The notes: generated by a model from the letters alone, not told the origin. A stretch of 64,000 nucleotides of DNA from Pseudomonas yangonensis (GCF_009932725.1 NZ_BLJU01000001.1:124001-188000); one strand, 5' to 3'; numbered from the stretch's first letter, positions 36,532-45,825 are shown. Translations and numbers: made by a program.

Positions 36532-36556
36532 AAGCCCGCCTAGTGCGGGCTTTTTC
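36532..36556 (+). terminator. Rho-independent terminator of the tRNA operon
   Basis: Stem AGCCCGC / GCGGGCT with loop CTAGT and a following T run (TTTTT), 12 bases after tRNA-Lys. Confidence 0.92.
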
Positions 36557-36580
36557 GTGTCTGCGTATTGGCTTCTTGCG

Positions 36581-36643
36581 TAGCCCGGATGCAATCCGGG
36601 GCTTTCTCGCGCTGAAAGATTGCCCCGGATTGCATCCGGGCTA
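36581..36643. repeat. REP-like palindrome, tagcccggatgcaatccgg family
   Basis: TAGCCCGGATGCAATCCGGG (36581-36600) and its complement ending at 36643, around a 20-base centre. Same family as the copies at 2571 and 41920. Confidence 0.8.
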
Positions 36644-36754
36644 CGAGCCTGCTTTTGTGGGAGCGGAGTCGCATCCCGCATATCTGCTGACCCTCGCCTA
36701 TGGATAGCAGTTCGTAGGGTGGGCTGAAGCCCAGCCTACGAGACTTGCTTGTCT

Positions 36755-36870
36755 CCCCTCTCCCGCTTGCGGGAGAGGGGCCGGGGGAGAGGGTAATCGG
36801 GCCACCGAGTCGCCTGTATTGCCCTCTCCCGCCCTTCGGGCACCCTCTCCCAGGAATGGGAGAGGGTCAT
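36755..36870. repeat. CCCTCTCCC-type palindrome cluster
   Basis: Several short inverted pairs built from CCCTCTCCC and GGGAGAGGG, for example CCCCTCTCCCGCTTGCGGG with its complement. The same building block is inside the nested element at 25340-25559, so the two belong to one dispersed family. Confidence 0.6.
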
Positions 36871-36894
36871 CAGAAGGCCGCTCTGCGGCTGCTT

Positions 36895-38196
36895 TTAGTG
36901 CAGCTTAAGGCGCGGCTCGGTGCTGCGTCCGATGCGGTCGCTGAGCATCAGCAGCAGCGTACGCAGAGTACCGTACAGCGCCATCTGGTGCATGCGGTAG
37001 AGCGATACGTAGAACACCCGCGCCAACCAGCCTTCGAGCATCACGCTGCCAGTGAGATTGCCCATCAGGTTGCCGACCGCCGAGAAGCTCGACAGCGAGA
37101 TGAGCGAGCCATAGTCGCGATAGCGATACTCCGGCAGCGACTGACCACTGATCTTCAACCGCAGCGACTTGGCCAACAGCGAGGCCTGCTGATGTGCGGC
37201 CTGGGCGCGCGGCGGCACGTTACGACCGTCGTTGCCCGGCTGCGGGCAGGCCGCGCAATCGCCAAAGGCGAATACGTCGTCGTCCAGTGTCGTCTGCAGG
37301 GTCGGGCGTACCTGCAACTGATTGATGCGGTTGCTTTCCAGGCCGTCGAGGTCCTTGAGAAAGCCGGGCGCACGGATGCCAGCGGCCCAGACTTTCAGGC
37401 TCGCCGGTATGAAATTGCCATCGGCGGTCTTCAATCCCTCTGCGGTCACTTCGCTGACCGCTGCGCCGGTCAGTACCGTAACGCCGAGCTTCTCCAGAGT
37501 TTGGTGCACAGGGCGGGCGATGCGCTCGGGCAGGGCGGGCAGCACGCGTGGGCCCGCTTCGATCAGGGTGATGCGCATGTCTTCCGGGCGAATGCGATTG
37601 AGACCATAGGCTGCCAACTGCTTGGCGGCGTGGTGCAGTTCGGCTGCCAGCTCGACCCCCGTTGCGCCCGCGCCGACGATGGCGATGTCGATCTTCGAGC
37701 CGTCTTCGCTTTCGTTGGCGTGCGCACGTAGGTAGTGGCTGAGCATGCGCCGGTGGAAGCGCTCGGCCTGCGCCCGCGTGTCGAGGAAGATGCAGTGCTC
37801 GGCCGCGCCCGGTGTGCCGAAGTCATTGGTGGTGCTGCCGACGGCGATCACCAGACTGTCGTAGGCGATGCGGCGTTCAGGCATCAGCATCTGGCCGTCG
37901 TCATCCAGTGTCGGCGCCAGGGTGATGCTCTTGCCGGCACGGTCAAGACCCGACATGCGCCCGAGCTGGAACTCGAAATGATTCCACTTGGCCTGGGCCA
38001 CGTAGTTCAGTTCGTCTTCCGAGGAATTCAGCGAGCCGGCGGCCACTTCGTGCAGCAGTGGCTTCCAGATGTGGGTGAGGTTGGCGTCGACCAGGATGAT
38101 CCGGGCTGCGCCGCTCTTGCCCAGTTTTCTACCAAGGCGGGTAGCCAGCTCCAAACCGCCGGCGCCGCCGCCGACAATCACGATGCGATGGGACAT
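36895..38196 (-). CDS. ndh: Type II NADH dehydrogenase
   Basis: A 433-residue FAD enzyme of the NDH-2 family, passing electrons from NADH to ubiquinone without proton pumping. It has an N-terminal FAD site IVGGGAGGLELATRLG, a second Rossmann site IVGAGATGVELAAELHH for NADH, and VFAFGDCAACPQP near the flavin. The C-terminal membrane-anchoring helices include the VSLYRMHQMALYG region. It is the last gene of a probable operon DUF1780 - MOSC - DUF3094 - ndh, the same order as in P. aeruginosa. Confidence 0.92.
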   Translation of the reverse strand: MSHRIVIVGGGAGGLELATRLGRKLGKSGAARIILVDANLTHIWKPLLHEVAAGSLNSSEDELNYVAQAKWNHFEFQLGRMSGLDRAGKSITLAPTLDDDGQMLMPERRIAYDSLVIAVGSTTNDFGTPGAAEHCIFLDTRAQAERFHRRMLSHYLRAHANESEDGSKIDIAIVGAGATGVELAAELHHAAKQLAAYGLNRIRPEDMRITLIEAGPRVLPALPERIARPVHQTLEKLGVTVLTGAAVSEVTAEGLKTADGNFIPASLKVWAAGIRAPGFLKDLDGLESNRINQLQVRPTLQTTLDDDVFAFGDCAACPQPGNDGRNVPPRAQAAHQQASLLAKSLRLKISGQSLPEYRYRDYGSLISLSSFSAVGNLMGNLTGSVMLEGWLARVFYVSLYRMHQMALYGTLRTLLLMLSDRIGRSTEPRLKLH

Positions 38197-38259
38197 GGAT
38201 AATGCTCACAAGGCTTTGAAAAAGACGGTGTGAGTGCGAGAGGGCGAGCGCGAGGCAGC

Positions 38260-38433
38260 TCATAGCACCAGTCGACTCAGAAAACGGCTCAGCAGGCCCA
38301 GGCCGATTACGACGACCAGCACCACGGTGAGCAGGCGCCAGACGCGAAACGGCTGACGTTCGACCTGATGCTGCGGAGCGCTCAGGTAGTGGTCGACTTT
38401 CTGCTGGTCTTCGGGGCTCAGGCGGCTGGTCAT
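38260..38433 (-). CDS. DUF3094 small membrane protein
   Basis: A 57-residue protein starting MTSRLSPEDQQKVDHYLSAP, with one hydrophobic span near residues 33-49 (LLTVVLVVVIGLGLL) and a C-terminal SRFLSRLVL. It matches the DUF3094 family, which in pseudomonads sits between the MOSC gene and ndh. It is too short for many gene finders. The gap to ndh is 63 bases. The function is unknown; a regulatory or anchoring role for NDH-2 is only a guess from position. Confidence 0.85.
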   Translation of the reverse strand: MTSRLSPEDQQKVDHYLSAPQHQVERQPFRVWRLLTVVLVVVIGLGLLSRFLSRLVL

Positions 38434-38457
38434 GGGGAGGCCTCTGCTTGAATGCGG

Positions 38458-39006
38458 CTATTCTAGGCGTGCCCGCCAGCCTTGGCGAGCGTCGTTGTCC
38501 TGCGGGTCAGGTGTCTGGCAGATGGCTTGCACGCTGACGGCATCTTCCAGGCGGATGATGCCGCCCTCGATCACTCTGGCCGTTATGCCCCCGTGGCCAC
38601 GCATGGCCTGGAAGGTACCGCGCCCAAGGCGTTCCTCGAGGCGGGCGCAGGGCTGGCACCAGCCGGTGGTCTCCAGCAGCGCCTGGCCAATGCGAAAGCG
38701 CCTGCCTTTCAGGCTGAACAGGTTGATGCCGGCGACCGCAATGTTGCGTCGCAGCTCGCTCGGCTGCATGGGCGCATCGCGGCCGAGCAGGGCGGCGACG
38801 ACTGCCAGGTGCTCCCACTGAATCAGCGTGACCTGCCGCGCATTGCGTGGCCCCGGGCGGCTGTGATCACCAGTCAGGCCTGCTTCGCGTCGGGCTTCCA
38901 CGGCTTCGACTTCGAGCATGGCCTCGCGAGCTTTGGGGCGAACGCCTATACAGCGCACCCGGCCGACCTGTGGTACCTCGGCCAGCAGTTCCTGTAACGG
39001 GCTCAT
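38458..39006 (-). CDS. MOSC-domain protein
   Basis: A 182-residue protein of the molybdenum-cofactor sulfurase C-terminal (MOSC) superfamily. The conserved Cys lies in LLETTGWCQPCARLEE, and GHGGITARVIEGGIIRLED is the usual end of the domain. MOSC proteins carry sulfur or bind molybdopterin; the partner is unknown here. It overlaps the upstream DUF1780 gene by four bases (ATGA). Confidence 0.88.
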   Translation of the reverse strand: MSPLQELLAEVPQVGRVRCIGVRPKAREAMLEVEAVEARREAGLTGDHSRPGPRNARQVTLIQWEHLAVVAALLGRDAPMQPSELRRNIAVAGINLFSLKGRRFRIGQALLETTGWCQPCARLEERLGRGTFQAMRGHGGITARVIEGGIIRLEDAVSVQAICQTPDPQDNDARQGWRARLE

Positions 39007-39632
39007 AGGCCGATACCAATGTCGAACAGCAGACTGCGCCCAAGGTTCTGTCGCAGAAAATCCGGCGCGTCCGGGTGGGCGAACAGCACGCGGGCGAAGC
39101 GCGGGCCGACCAGCGACAATGAGCGCCAGCCCTGACGCAGATATTCGGTCGGCGGTGGAAAGTGGCTGTTGCAGTCCAGCACGGCGCGCTTGAGACTGAC
39201 GAAGGCGACCAGGTCGAGCTCGCCCAGATCGATGCCGCGCTCGCGATAGTTATGCGCCTTCTTGCGCAAGGTTGGCGCCAGTCGCGCCTGCATCTCGCTG
39301 GCCGGGATGCGCTTGGGCCGTGCTTCGCGGCGCACCAGTTGGCTCAGAGAGAAGGCGCTACGGCGCCGTTCGAGCTCGGCGCGCCACTCATCATTGAGGC
39401 GCCGTCCTTCATCGAGCACGAAGAACACTTCGAAATTGGCGTCGCGAAACAGCACGTCCGGCGGCTCCTGGCCGCTGGGCATGAAGTCGTCGTTGTGATG
39501 ACGCACGTTCAGCGCCTGCAGCAGACGCTGACAGACCCAGCGCTCGCGCTCCCATTTCTTGGCGTTGGAGAGAAAGGCATTGGCCTGCTCGGCCTGGTGC
39601 GTCAGCAGGCGCAGGTAATCGGAGTCGTCCAT
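39003..39632 (-). CDS. DUF1780 family protein
   Basis: A 209-residue protein matching the DUF1780 family (start DSDYLRLLTHQAEQANAFLS; middle DDFMPSGQEPPDVLFRDANF). The pattern PPDVLF-FEVFFVLDEGR, with acidic residues on adjacent strands, resembles a restriction-endonuclease-like fold, but activity is unproven. First gene of the probable operon leading to ndh. Confidence 0.85.
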   Translation of the reverse strand: MDDSDYLRLLTHQAEQANAFLSNAKKWERERWVCQRLLQALNVRHHNDDFMPSGQEPPDVLFRDANFEVFFVLDEGRRLNDEWRAELERRRSAFSLSQLVRREARPKRIPASEMQARLAPTLRKKAHNYRERGIDLGELDLVAFVSLKRAVLDCNSHFPPPTEYLRQGWRSLSLVGPRFARVLFAHPDAPDFLRQNLGRSLLFDIGIGL

Positions 39633-39855
39633 GGGCAGAGCTTAGCCGTAGCGCTGACCCCTATGCCAGTGCTCCCTAGTGAGCGCTTGCAGGGTATGGC
39701 GCCAGGCATTCGTGTGAAGACTGGAATCCCGCTGGGTTCTGAATGTCATTGATCAATGGCAGAGCAATCGCCCCACCGGTGCTACGCCGTCAAACTTACC
39801 CCGAGTGCCGGTGTAGACTGCCCGGCACGGCGAGGAGTGAATAAAGGGTGCACGC

Positions 39856-40545
39856 ATGATCGCTTCCAATCTACTGGCGTTTTCTACCTTGTTGGGTGGC
39901 TGGCTGATCTACGGGCTGGCACTGCTCTGGTCGGTCGCTCGCGCACCCTGGGTCGAGCTGTTCAGCGATCTGCGCCGCCAGCATCTGCTGTTCGGGACCA
40001 TGCTCGGGTTGTTTCTGCTGTGGCTGGTGCGCCGCGATTTCGACTCCGGGCTGTCCTACCATTTCATCGGCATGACCGCTGTAACCCTGCTGCTCGACTG
40101 GCCGCTGGCCGTGCTCGCCGGCCTGGCGGCGCAGCTTGGCCTGTTGGCTATAGGGCGCATGGATCTGGCATCGCTCGGCATCAACGGCGTACTGCTGGTG
40201 CTGATACCGGTGCTGGTCACCGAGCTTTGCGCCATCCGGGTCGAGCGCGCGCAGCCACGCAACCTGTTCGTCTACATCTTCTTCTGCGGGTTCTTCCCCG
40301 CTGCGCTGGCGACGCTGATGACGCTGCTCGGCGGCCTCGCCTTGTTGTGGATGGACGGCCTGTTCCCCATGCCGCCCTGGCTGGATGATTTCGCCGGTTA
40401 CCTGTGGCTGGTGGCGTTCCCCGAGGCCTTTATCAACGGCACCATCGTCACGGCACTGGTGGTGTTCTATCCGGACTGGCTGGAAACCTTCAACCGCAGC
40501 CGCTACCTGCAGGCGCCCTGGAAGGAGAATGACCGCGGCGAGTGA
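39856..40545 (+). CDS. Energy-coupling-factor-type permease (CbiM-like), orphan
   Basis: A 229-residue membrane protein with about six hydrophobic spans. It shows FDSGLSYHFIGMTAVTLLL and PRNLFVYIFFCGFF, as in the CbiM-like energy-coupling factor permease family annotated at PA4534-type loci. Canonical systems take up cobalt, nickel or vitamins with an ATPase (CbiO) and CbiQ. No such partner gene is nearby, and no cobalamin riboswitch was recognised in the 223 bases upstream. AAAGGG lies eight bases before the ATG. The substrate is unknown. Confidence 0.7.
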   Translation: MIASNLLAFSTLLGGWLIYGLALLWSVARAPWVELFSDLRRQHLLFGTMLGLFLLWLVRRDFDSGLSYHFIGMTAVTLLLDWPLAVLAGLAAQLGLLAIGRMDLASLGINGVLLVLIPVLVTELCAIRVERAQPRNLFVYIFFCGFFPAALATLMTLLGGLALLWMDGLFPMPPWLDDFAGYLWLVAFPEAFINGTIVTALVVFYPDWLETFNRSRYLQAPWKENDRGE

Positions 40546-40651
40546 ATGGCGGCGTATTGGCCGATTGAATGCCGCTGGCAGGCTTGATCCCGGTCAATGC
40601 TCGGAGCGTGCCTGCCGCCATGCTGTAAAAAAGGCTTCCGAGGGATTCGAG

Positions 40652-40867
40652 ATGAGTATTCACAGCTGGGCGAGAAAGGCACTCGAGGGCGATCTGCATG
40701 ACGCCGAAACCCAGGGCTACGAGCCTGTGATGGCTTTGCGTGCGCTGCTGTCGGAGATCGTGCAGCAGAGCAAGACGCTGCGCGATCCCCAAGAGCTGGC
40801 GCACGAACTGCAGTTTCTCGCCGATAACCTCGACGATGATCTTGATTACGCCTTTATGCGCCCCTGA
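40652..40867 (+). CDS. Conserved hypothetical small protein (71 aa)
   Basis: A 71-residue acidic helical protein from the ATG at 40652 (MSIHSWARKALEGDLHDAET, ending in NLDDDLDYAFMRP). The longer in-frame reading starts inside the preceding permease gene and is rejected. It lies at the position of a small conserved gene in P. aeruginosa between the permease and yacG genes. No domain is recognised. Confidence 0.65.
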   Translation: MSIHSWARKALEGDLHDAETQGYEPVMALRALLSEIVQQSKTLRDPQELAHELQFLADNLDDDLDYAFMRP

Positions 40868-40930
40868 GCGCTGTCTTGATGGATGCTCGCCATGTGCAGC
40901 TTTAGGAACGGCTTCAGCCGCGATTGCTCG

Positions 40931-41125
40931 TCAATGCGGCCGCGTCGGCAGATCACCACTGAACAGCTCGTCTTCCAGATCATTGCCGGGAATCGCGTGC
41001 TCCTCGGCAGCCCAGGCGCCCAGGTCGATGAGCTTGCAACGATCACTGCAGAACGGGCGATAGGCGTTTTCGGTTTTCCACTCGACGGGCGCGCCACAGG
41101 TGGGGCATTGAACGGTCGTGGTCAT
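40931..41125 (-). CDS. yacG: DNA gyrase inhibitor YacG
   Basis: A 64-residue zinc-finger protein with four ligands in CPTCG (CxxC) and [14 protein letters not shown] (CxxxC). YacG binds GyrB and inhibits gyrase in E. coli. It overlaps the end of coaE by four bases (ATGA) and follows it, as in most gammaproteobacteria with coaE-yacG near pilD. Confidence 0.93.
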   Translation of the reverse strand: MTTTVQCPTCGAPVEWKTENAYRPFCSDRCKLIDLGAWAAEEHAIPGNDLEDELFSGDLPTRPH

Positions 41126-41733
41126 GGCTGGCCTCCGCGCAGGGTCAGGTAAAAGTTGTGCAGGCGCTCGACTTCCGTATCCAGCCAGACCATATCGCGA
41201 TCATTGACCAGTACGTCATGTGCATGACGCAGCCGCTCTTCGCGGCTGGCCTGAGCCTGCATGATGGCGCGAACCTGCTCTTCCGAGCTTTGGTCGCGGG
41301 CGATGGTGCGTTGGATCTGTAGCTCGGCAGGGGTGTCGACCACCAGCACCCTCTGGGTCATATGCCGCTGGCCGGACTCGACCAGCAACGGTGAGACCAG
41401 GATGGCGTAAGGCGACTCGGCGCGTGCCAGTACCTGAATGATTTCCTGGCCGATCAGCGGGTGCAGAAGGTTTTCCAACCAGCGGCGCTGCTCGGGGTCG
41501 GCAAATATCAGCTTGCGCAGCGCGGCACGGTCCAGCTCGCCGCTGGCTTGCAGCACACCTGCACCGAAGTGCTCGGCGATCTTTGCCAGTGCCGGTCGGC
41601 CCGGCTCGACTACCCAGCGCGCCGCGTGGTCGGCATCGACCACATGCACGCCGCGGTCCATAAAACCTTGTGCCACAGCGCTCTTGCCACTGCCGATGCC
41701 GCCGGTCAGGCCGAGAATCCAGGGTTTTGTCAC
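41122..41733 (-). CDS. coaE: Dephospho-CoA kinase
   Basis: A 203-residue P-loop kinase for the last step of CoA synthesis. It has P-loop [16 protein letters not shown], the [13 protein letters not shown] region and [17 protein letters not shown]. Length typical. It is downstream of pilD on the same strand, separated by 298 bases rich in REP-like palindromes, so it probably has its own promoter. Confidence 0.95.
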   Translation of the reverse strand: MTKPWILGLTGGIGSGKSAVAQGFMDRGVHVVDADHAARWVVEPGRPALAKIAEHFGAGVLQASGELDRAALRKLIFADPEQRRWLENLLHPLIGQEIIQVLARAESPYAILVSPLLVESGQRHMTQRVLVVDTPAELQIQRTIARDQSSEEQVRAIMQAQASREERLRHAHDVLVNDRDMVWLDTEVERLHNFYLTLRGGQP

Positions 41734-41815
41734 GCCAATGCAGCCTCGTCATTGCTCAAGGCCGCGATTGTAGGGGGGATTTCGATGTGATGCGAACACG
41801 GTGTCCTATCCCCCT

Positions 41816-41895
41816 TGTAGGAGCCGCGCCCCGCGGCGAATGGCTTTGGCGTGTTGCTGAATCCAAAAGCTTCGCGCCGGGGCGGCGCTCCTACA
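41816..41895. repeat. REP-like palindrome, tgtaggagcg family
   Basis: TGTAGGAGCCGCGCCCCGCG at the left and the imperfect complement ending GGCGGCGCTCCTACA. A third, solitary half-copy TGTAGGAGCGGCGCCCCGCC lies at 41981-42000. Confidence 0.7.
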
Positions 41896-41919
41896 ACCTG
41901 GACGCCTTCAACCAGCGGG

Positions 41920-41975
41920 TAGCCCGGATGCAATCCGGGAACATGTATCGGCACCCCCGGATTTCATCCGGGCTA
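41920..41975. repeat. REP-like palindrome, tagcccggatgcaatccgg family
   Basis: TAGCCCGGATGCAATCCGGG and CCCGGATTTCATCCGGGCTA around a short centre. It is in tandem with the element at 41816, so the 298-base coaE-pilD gap is mostly repeats. Confidence 0.75.
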
Positions 41976-42031
41976 CGGGCTGTAGGAGCGGCGCCCCGCC
42001 GCGAACACACGAGACGGCGCGCCGCTGCGCC

Positions 42032-42901
42032 TCAGAACCCGGCGAACTTCAAATAACTCCCGGTAATCACGTCGCCCCAAAGCAGCGCGATCCAACCGGC
42101 AATCGCCAGATAAGGCCCGAAGGGCATCGGCGTACTCGAATCGCTACCGCGCAGGCGCAGCAGAATCACCCCCAGCACCGCGCCGACCAGCGACGACAGC
42201 AAAATGGTCAGCGGCAGAATCTGCCAGCCGCCCCAGGCGCCGAGCATGGCCAGCAACTTGAAGTCGCCGTAACCCATGCCTTCCTTGCCGGTGATCAGCT
42301 TGAACAGCCAGTACACCGACCACAGGCTCAGATAACCGGCAATCGCACCCCACAGCGCATCCTCGAGGCTAGTGAACAACCCGAAGTAATTGACGATCAA
42401 CCCCAGCCACAGCAGCGGCAGCACCAGCACGTCCGGCAGAATCTGGTGATCGGCATCTATCAGGCTCATCGCCAGCAGCCCCCAGGCCAGCACCAGCATC
42501 GCCCCGGCCTGCCAGGTAAAACCAAAGTGCCAGGCGACGTAGCCCGAGATTAGGCCGCAGACGAGTTCGACTATGGGGTAACGCTTGCTGATCGGGGTCT
42601 TGCAGTTCGAGCACTTGCCGCGCAGGAACAGGTAGCTGATGACCGGAATGTTTTCCCAAGGGCGAATCTCATGGCCGCATTGCGGGCACGATGAATTGGG
42701 CAGGATCAGATTGAAGGTTTCTGATGTCGGCGCCGCTGGCAATTCCAACACTTCGCGCGCCTGGCTCTGCCAGTCGCGCTGCAGCATTTGCGGTAGGCGG
42801 TAAATCACTACATTCAGGAAGCTGCCAACCAGCAGGCCTAGCAGCAGGGTGCATAAAACAAAGGCCAGCACATGGCTGGCCAAAAAATCGACTACGAGCA
42901 T
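42032..42901 (-). CDS. pilD: Type IV prepilin peptidase / N-methyltransferase
   Basis: A 289-residue inner-membrane aspartic peptidase that cleaves prepilin leaders and methylates the new N-terminus. The zinc-binding cysteine pairs are CPQCGH and CSNCK in the first cytoplasmic loop. The catalytic aspartates lie in DADHQILPD and GMGYGDFKLLAM. It is normal in length and abuts pilC (its start at 42901 touches the pilC stop at 42902), so pilBCD are one operon. Confidence 0.96.
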   Translation of the reverse strand: MLVVDFLASHVLAFVLCTLLLGLLVGSFLNVVIYRLPQMLQRDWQSQAREVLELPAAPTSETFNLILPNSSCPQCGHEIRPWENIPVISYLFLRGKCSNCKTPISKRYPIVELVCGLISGYVAWHFGFTWQAGAMLVLAWGLLAMSLIDADHQILPDVLVLPLLWLGLIVNYFGLFTSLEDALWGAIAGYLSLWSVYWLFKLITGKEGMGYGDFKLLAMLGAWGGWQILPLTILLSSLVGAVLGVILLRLRGSDSSTPMPFGPYLAIAGWIALLWGDVITGSYLKFAGF

Positions 42902-44119
42902 TTAAACGACGGCACCCAACTGGAAGATTGGCAGGTACATGGCGATGATCAGGCCACCGACCAGTACGCCCAGCACGGACATGATGATGGGCTCCATCAG
43001 ACTGGTTAGACCGTCGACCATGTTGTCCACCTCGGCCTCATAAAAGCTGGCTACCTTATCGAGCATCTCATCCAACGAGCCGGACTCTTCACCAATGGCG
43101 GTCATCTGCACGGCCATGGACGGGAAGGTGCCTGTGGTGCGCATCGAGAAATTCAGTTGCATGCCTGTGGACACATCGGCCTTGATTTTGTTGGTCGCGT
43201 TCTTAAACACCACGTTGCCGGTGGCGCCAGAGACTGAGTCCAGAGCATCTACCAGTGGAACGCCGGCGGCAAAGGTGGTCGAGAGTGTGCGAGCAAAACG
43301 AGCGACGGCGGATTTATAGAGGATGTCGCCTACGATCGGTAGTTTCAGTACACCACGATCCACGGAATCGCGTAATTTTTGCGAGCGTTTCATCGCCTCC
43401 TTGAACGCAAAAGCGGCGGCGAGGATCGCAATCAAAAATATGAACCACCATTCCTGAAGAAACTGGGATATTCCAATAACCATCAGTGTAAAGGCAGGGA
43501 GCTCAGCGCCAAAGTTGGCAAAAACCTCCTCGAATTGAGGCACGACTTTAATAAGCAGAATAGCGGATACGATAATCGCAACTACTACCACGGCGATAGG
43601 GTAATTCATCGCCTTCTTAATCTTGGCCTTCAGAGCCTCGGTTTTTTCCTTGTAGGTCGCAATACGATCCAGCAGGTTCTCCAGCGCACCGGCCTGCTCT
43701 CCAGATTCCACCAGGTTGCAGTACAGCTCGTCAAAGTATTGAGGCTTCTTGCGTAGAGAGGCTGCGAAGCTGTTACCTGCCGCTACCTCCTGTTTCACTT
43801 CATCCACCAGCTTGCGCATATTGGGGTTGTCAAAGCCCTCACCAATGATGTCGAAAGACTGCAGCAGCGGTACGCCAGCCTTCATCATGGTTGCCATCTG
43901 TCGCGTGAACAAGGCAATGTCCATTGGCTTGATTTTCTTGCCCTTGCCGAAGGACAGTGATGACTCCTTACGTACCTTGGTCGGGTTGATGCCTTGCTTG
44001 CGTAGCTGCGCCTTGACCAAGGCTGGGTTTTGACCGTTTATCACGCCGGAGACAACCGCACCGCGTCTGTCTTTACCTTCCCACTTGAACGCGCTGGTTT
44101 TTAGAGCTTTTTCGGCCAT
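42902..44119 (-). CDS. pilC: Type IV pilus inner-membrane platform protein
   Basis: A 405-residue GspF/PilC family protein with two repeated cytoplasmic domains and three to four membrane spans (PIAVVVVAIIVSAILLIKV, LTSLMEPIIMSVLGVLVGG). It connects the PilB/PilT motors to pilin assembly. GC is noticeably lower than in flanking genes (28 of 60 bases at 43501-43560; 27 of 60 at 43561-43620), consistent with past exchange of the pilus genes. It follows pilB by two bases. Confidence 0.95.
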   Translation of the reverse strand: MAEKALKTSAFKWEGKDRRGAVVSGVINGQNPALVKAQLRKQGINPTKVRKESSLSFGKGKKIKPMDIALFTRQMATMMKAGVPLLQSFDIIGEGFDNPNMRKLVDEVKQEVAAGNSFAASLRKKPQYFDELYCNLVESGEQAGALENLLDRIATYKEKTEALKAKIKKAMNYPIAVVVVAIIVSAILLIKVVPQFEEVFANFGAELPAFTLMVIGISQFLQEWWFIFLIAILAAAFAFKEAMKRSQKLRDSVDRGVLKLPIVGDILYKSAVARFARTLSTTFAAGVPLVDALDSVSGATGNVVFKNATNKIKADVSTGMQLNFSMRTTGTFPSMAVQMTAIGEESGSLDEMLDKVASFYEAEVDNMVDGLTSLMEPIIMSVLGVLVGGLIIAMYLPIFQLGAVV

Positions 44120-44121
44120 GG

Positions 44122-45825
44122 TTAATCCTTGGTCACGCGGTTGACTTCCTCAAGGCTGGTAACCCCTTGCATGGCCTTGAGCAAAGCGGAGGTGCGTAAG
44201 TCATTAAAGCCATCTTTACGCATCTGCGCGGCAATATCGATGGAGTTGCCTTCCTCCATGATAATCCGCTGCAGGTTGGGCGTGTTTTTAACCACTTCAT
44301 AAATACCGACACGGCCTTTGTAACCGCCCTTGCAATTTTCACAGCCAACCGGGCCATAGATCTTGAAGCTGCCGATCTTGTCTTCGGGGAAGCCCTCAGC
44401 CAGCAGGGTTTCGCGGGGTACGTCCACTTCCTTCTTGCAGCTATTGCACAGCTTGCGCGCCAGACGCTGGGCGATGATCAGGTTGACCGAAGTGGCGATG
44501 TTGAAGGATGGAACGCCCATATTTCGCAAGCGGGTCAGGGTTTCCGCCGCGCTGTTGGTGTGCAGGGTGGACATCACCATGTGGCCGGTTTGCGCAGCTT
44601 TGACGGCAATGGAGGCCGTGTCCAGATCACGAATCTCGCCGACCATAATGATGTCCGGGTCCTGACGCAGGAAGGCGCGTAGCGCCTGGGTAAAGTCCAT
44701 GCCCTGCTTGGGGTTGACGTTGACTTGGTTGATACCCTCAAGGTTGATCTCCACCGGGTCTTCAGCGGTGGAGATGTTCACATCAGGGGTATTGAGGATA
44801 TTCAGGCCAGTGTAAAGCGAAACTGTCTTACCCGAGCCAGTTGGGCCAGTTACCAAAATCATGCCCTGGGGTTGCTTCAGCGCGCTGAGATACAGCTCTT
44901 TCTGATTCTCCTCATAACCCAGTGCATCGATGCCCATCTGTGCGCTGGTAGGGTCGAGAATCCGCATTACGATCTTCTCGCCCCAAAGCGTTGGCAACGT
45001 ATTGACACGGAAGTCGATGGCCTTGGTTTTAGATACTTTCATCTTGATCCGGCCATCCTGCGGCTTGCGCCGCTCGGAGATATCCAGCGCGGCCATCACC
45101 TTGAGGCGGGCGGAAATTCGTGGTGCCAGCTGTATGGGCGGGCGAGCGACCTCATGGAGGATGCCGTCGGTACGGAAGCGGACTCGGTAGGCTTTTTCGT
45201 AAGGTTCGAAGTGCAGGTCCGATGAGCCGCCCTTGATGGCATCCAGCAGCATTTTGTTGACGAAGCGAACCACAGGTGCATCGTCGGCATCGGCGCCACC
45301 TTCACCCACGGGTTTGTCATCGTTAACCGCCTCGACATCCAGACCGTCGAGGTCGACATCGGCCAGATCTTCCATGCCACTGTTGGCTGAGTCGAAGAAT
45401 TTGTCTATGGCATCGCCGAGTTTGTCGTCCTCGACAAGAATCGCTTCGGTGTTCAGGCCGGTGCTGAACTGTACGTCGGTGACGGCCTGGTGGTTGGAGG
45501 GGTCGGAGAGGCCGACGAACAGCTTATTGCCACGGCGCCAAAGTGGCAGCACGCGGTGCTGACGTACCAGCTTCTCGCTGATCAAATCGCGCGGCTGGCT
45601 TTCCTTGTCGAGGGTGTTGAGGTCGAGAAAGGAAACGCCAAACTGCTCCGAGGCCAGTTCAGCCAGAGCTCGGCTCTTTACCAGCTTGTTCTGCACTAGG
45701 TAAGTGACCAGCGATAGCTTGTTGCGCTGGGCCTGCTGTTGCGCCTGTTGTGCGGCTTTTTCATCCAGCAGTTCTGCCAGCACCATCTGCTTAGCCAAAC
45801 CGGACAGAGATACGCTTTCGTTCAT
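44122..45825 (-). CDS. pilB: Type IV pilus extension ATPase
   Basis: A 567-residue hexameric assembly ATPase. It has an N-terminal T2SSE-N domain, Walker A VTGPTGSGKTVSLYTG, the Asp box and Walker B DPDIIMVGEIRDLDT, and a tetracysteine zinc motif (CNSCKKEVDV with CENCKGGYKG). The start is the ATG at 45825, six bases after GGAG; the TTG four codons earlier overlaps that site. It is divergent from pilA. Like pilC, it is less GC-rich than its flanks. Confidence 0.96.
   Translation of the reverse strand: MNESVSLSGLAKQMVLAELLDEKAAQQAQQQAQRNKLSLVTYLVQNKLVKSRALAELASEQFGVSFLDLNTLDKESQPRDLISEKLVRQHRVLPLWRRGNKLFVGLSDPSNHQAVTDVQFSTGLNTEAILVEDDKLGDAIDKFFDSANSGMEDLADVDLDGLDVEAVNDDKPVGEGGADADDAPVVRFVNKMLLDAIKGGSSDLHFEPYEKAYRVRFRTDGILHEVARPPIQLAPRISARLKVMAALDISERRKPQDGRIKMKVSKTKAIDFRVNTLPTLWGEKIVMRILDPTSAQMGIDALGYEENQKELYLSALKQPQGMILVTGPTGSGKTVSLYTGLNILNTPDVNISTAEDPVEINLEGINQVNVNPKQGMDFTQALRAFLRQDPDIIMVGEIRDLDTASIAVKAAQTGHMVMSTLHTNSAAETLTRLRNMGVPSFNIATSVNLIIAQRLARKLCNSCKKEVDVPRETLLAEGFPEDKIGSFKIYGPVGCENCKGGYKGRVGIYEVVKNTPNLQRIIMEEGNSIDIAAQMRKDGFNDLRTSALLKAMQGVTSLEEVNRVTKD

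Larger units (their letters stand above)
36521..36894. other. Repeat-rich gap between tRNA-Lys and ndh
   Basis: Contains, in order, the tRNA terminator, a REP-like palindrome (36581-36643), a small hairpin (36713-36740) and CCCTCTCCC-type palindromes (36755-36870) like those inside the element at 25340. No gene was seen. Confidence 0.7.

Noticed and set aside
36755..36870. A CRISPR-like repeat array
   Set aside because: The repeated CCCTCTCCC units are palindromic, irregularly spaced and lack unique spacers of constant length.
39633..39855. A cobalamin riboswitch before the CbiM-like gene
   Set aside because: No B12-box-like sequence or recognisable core was found by eye.
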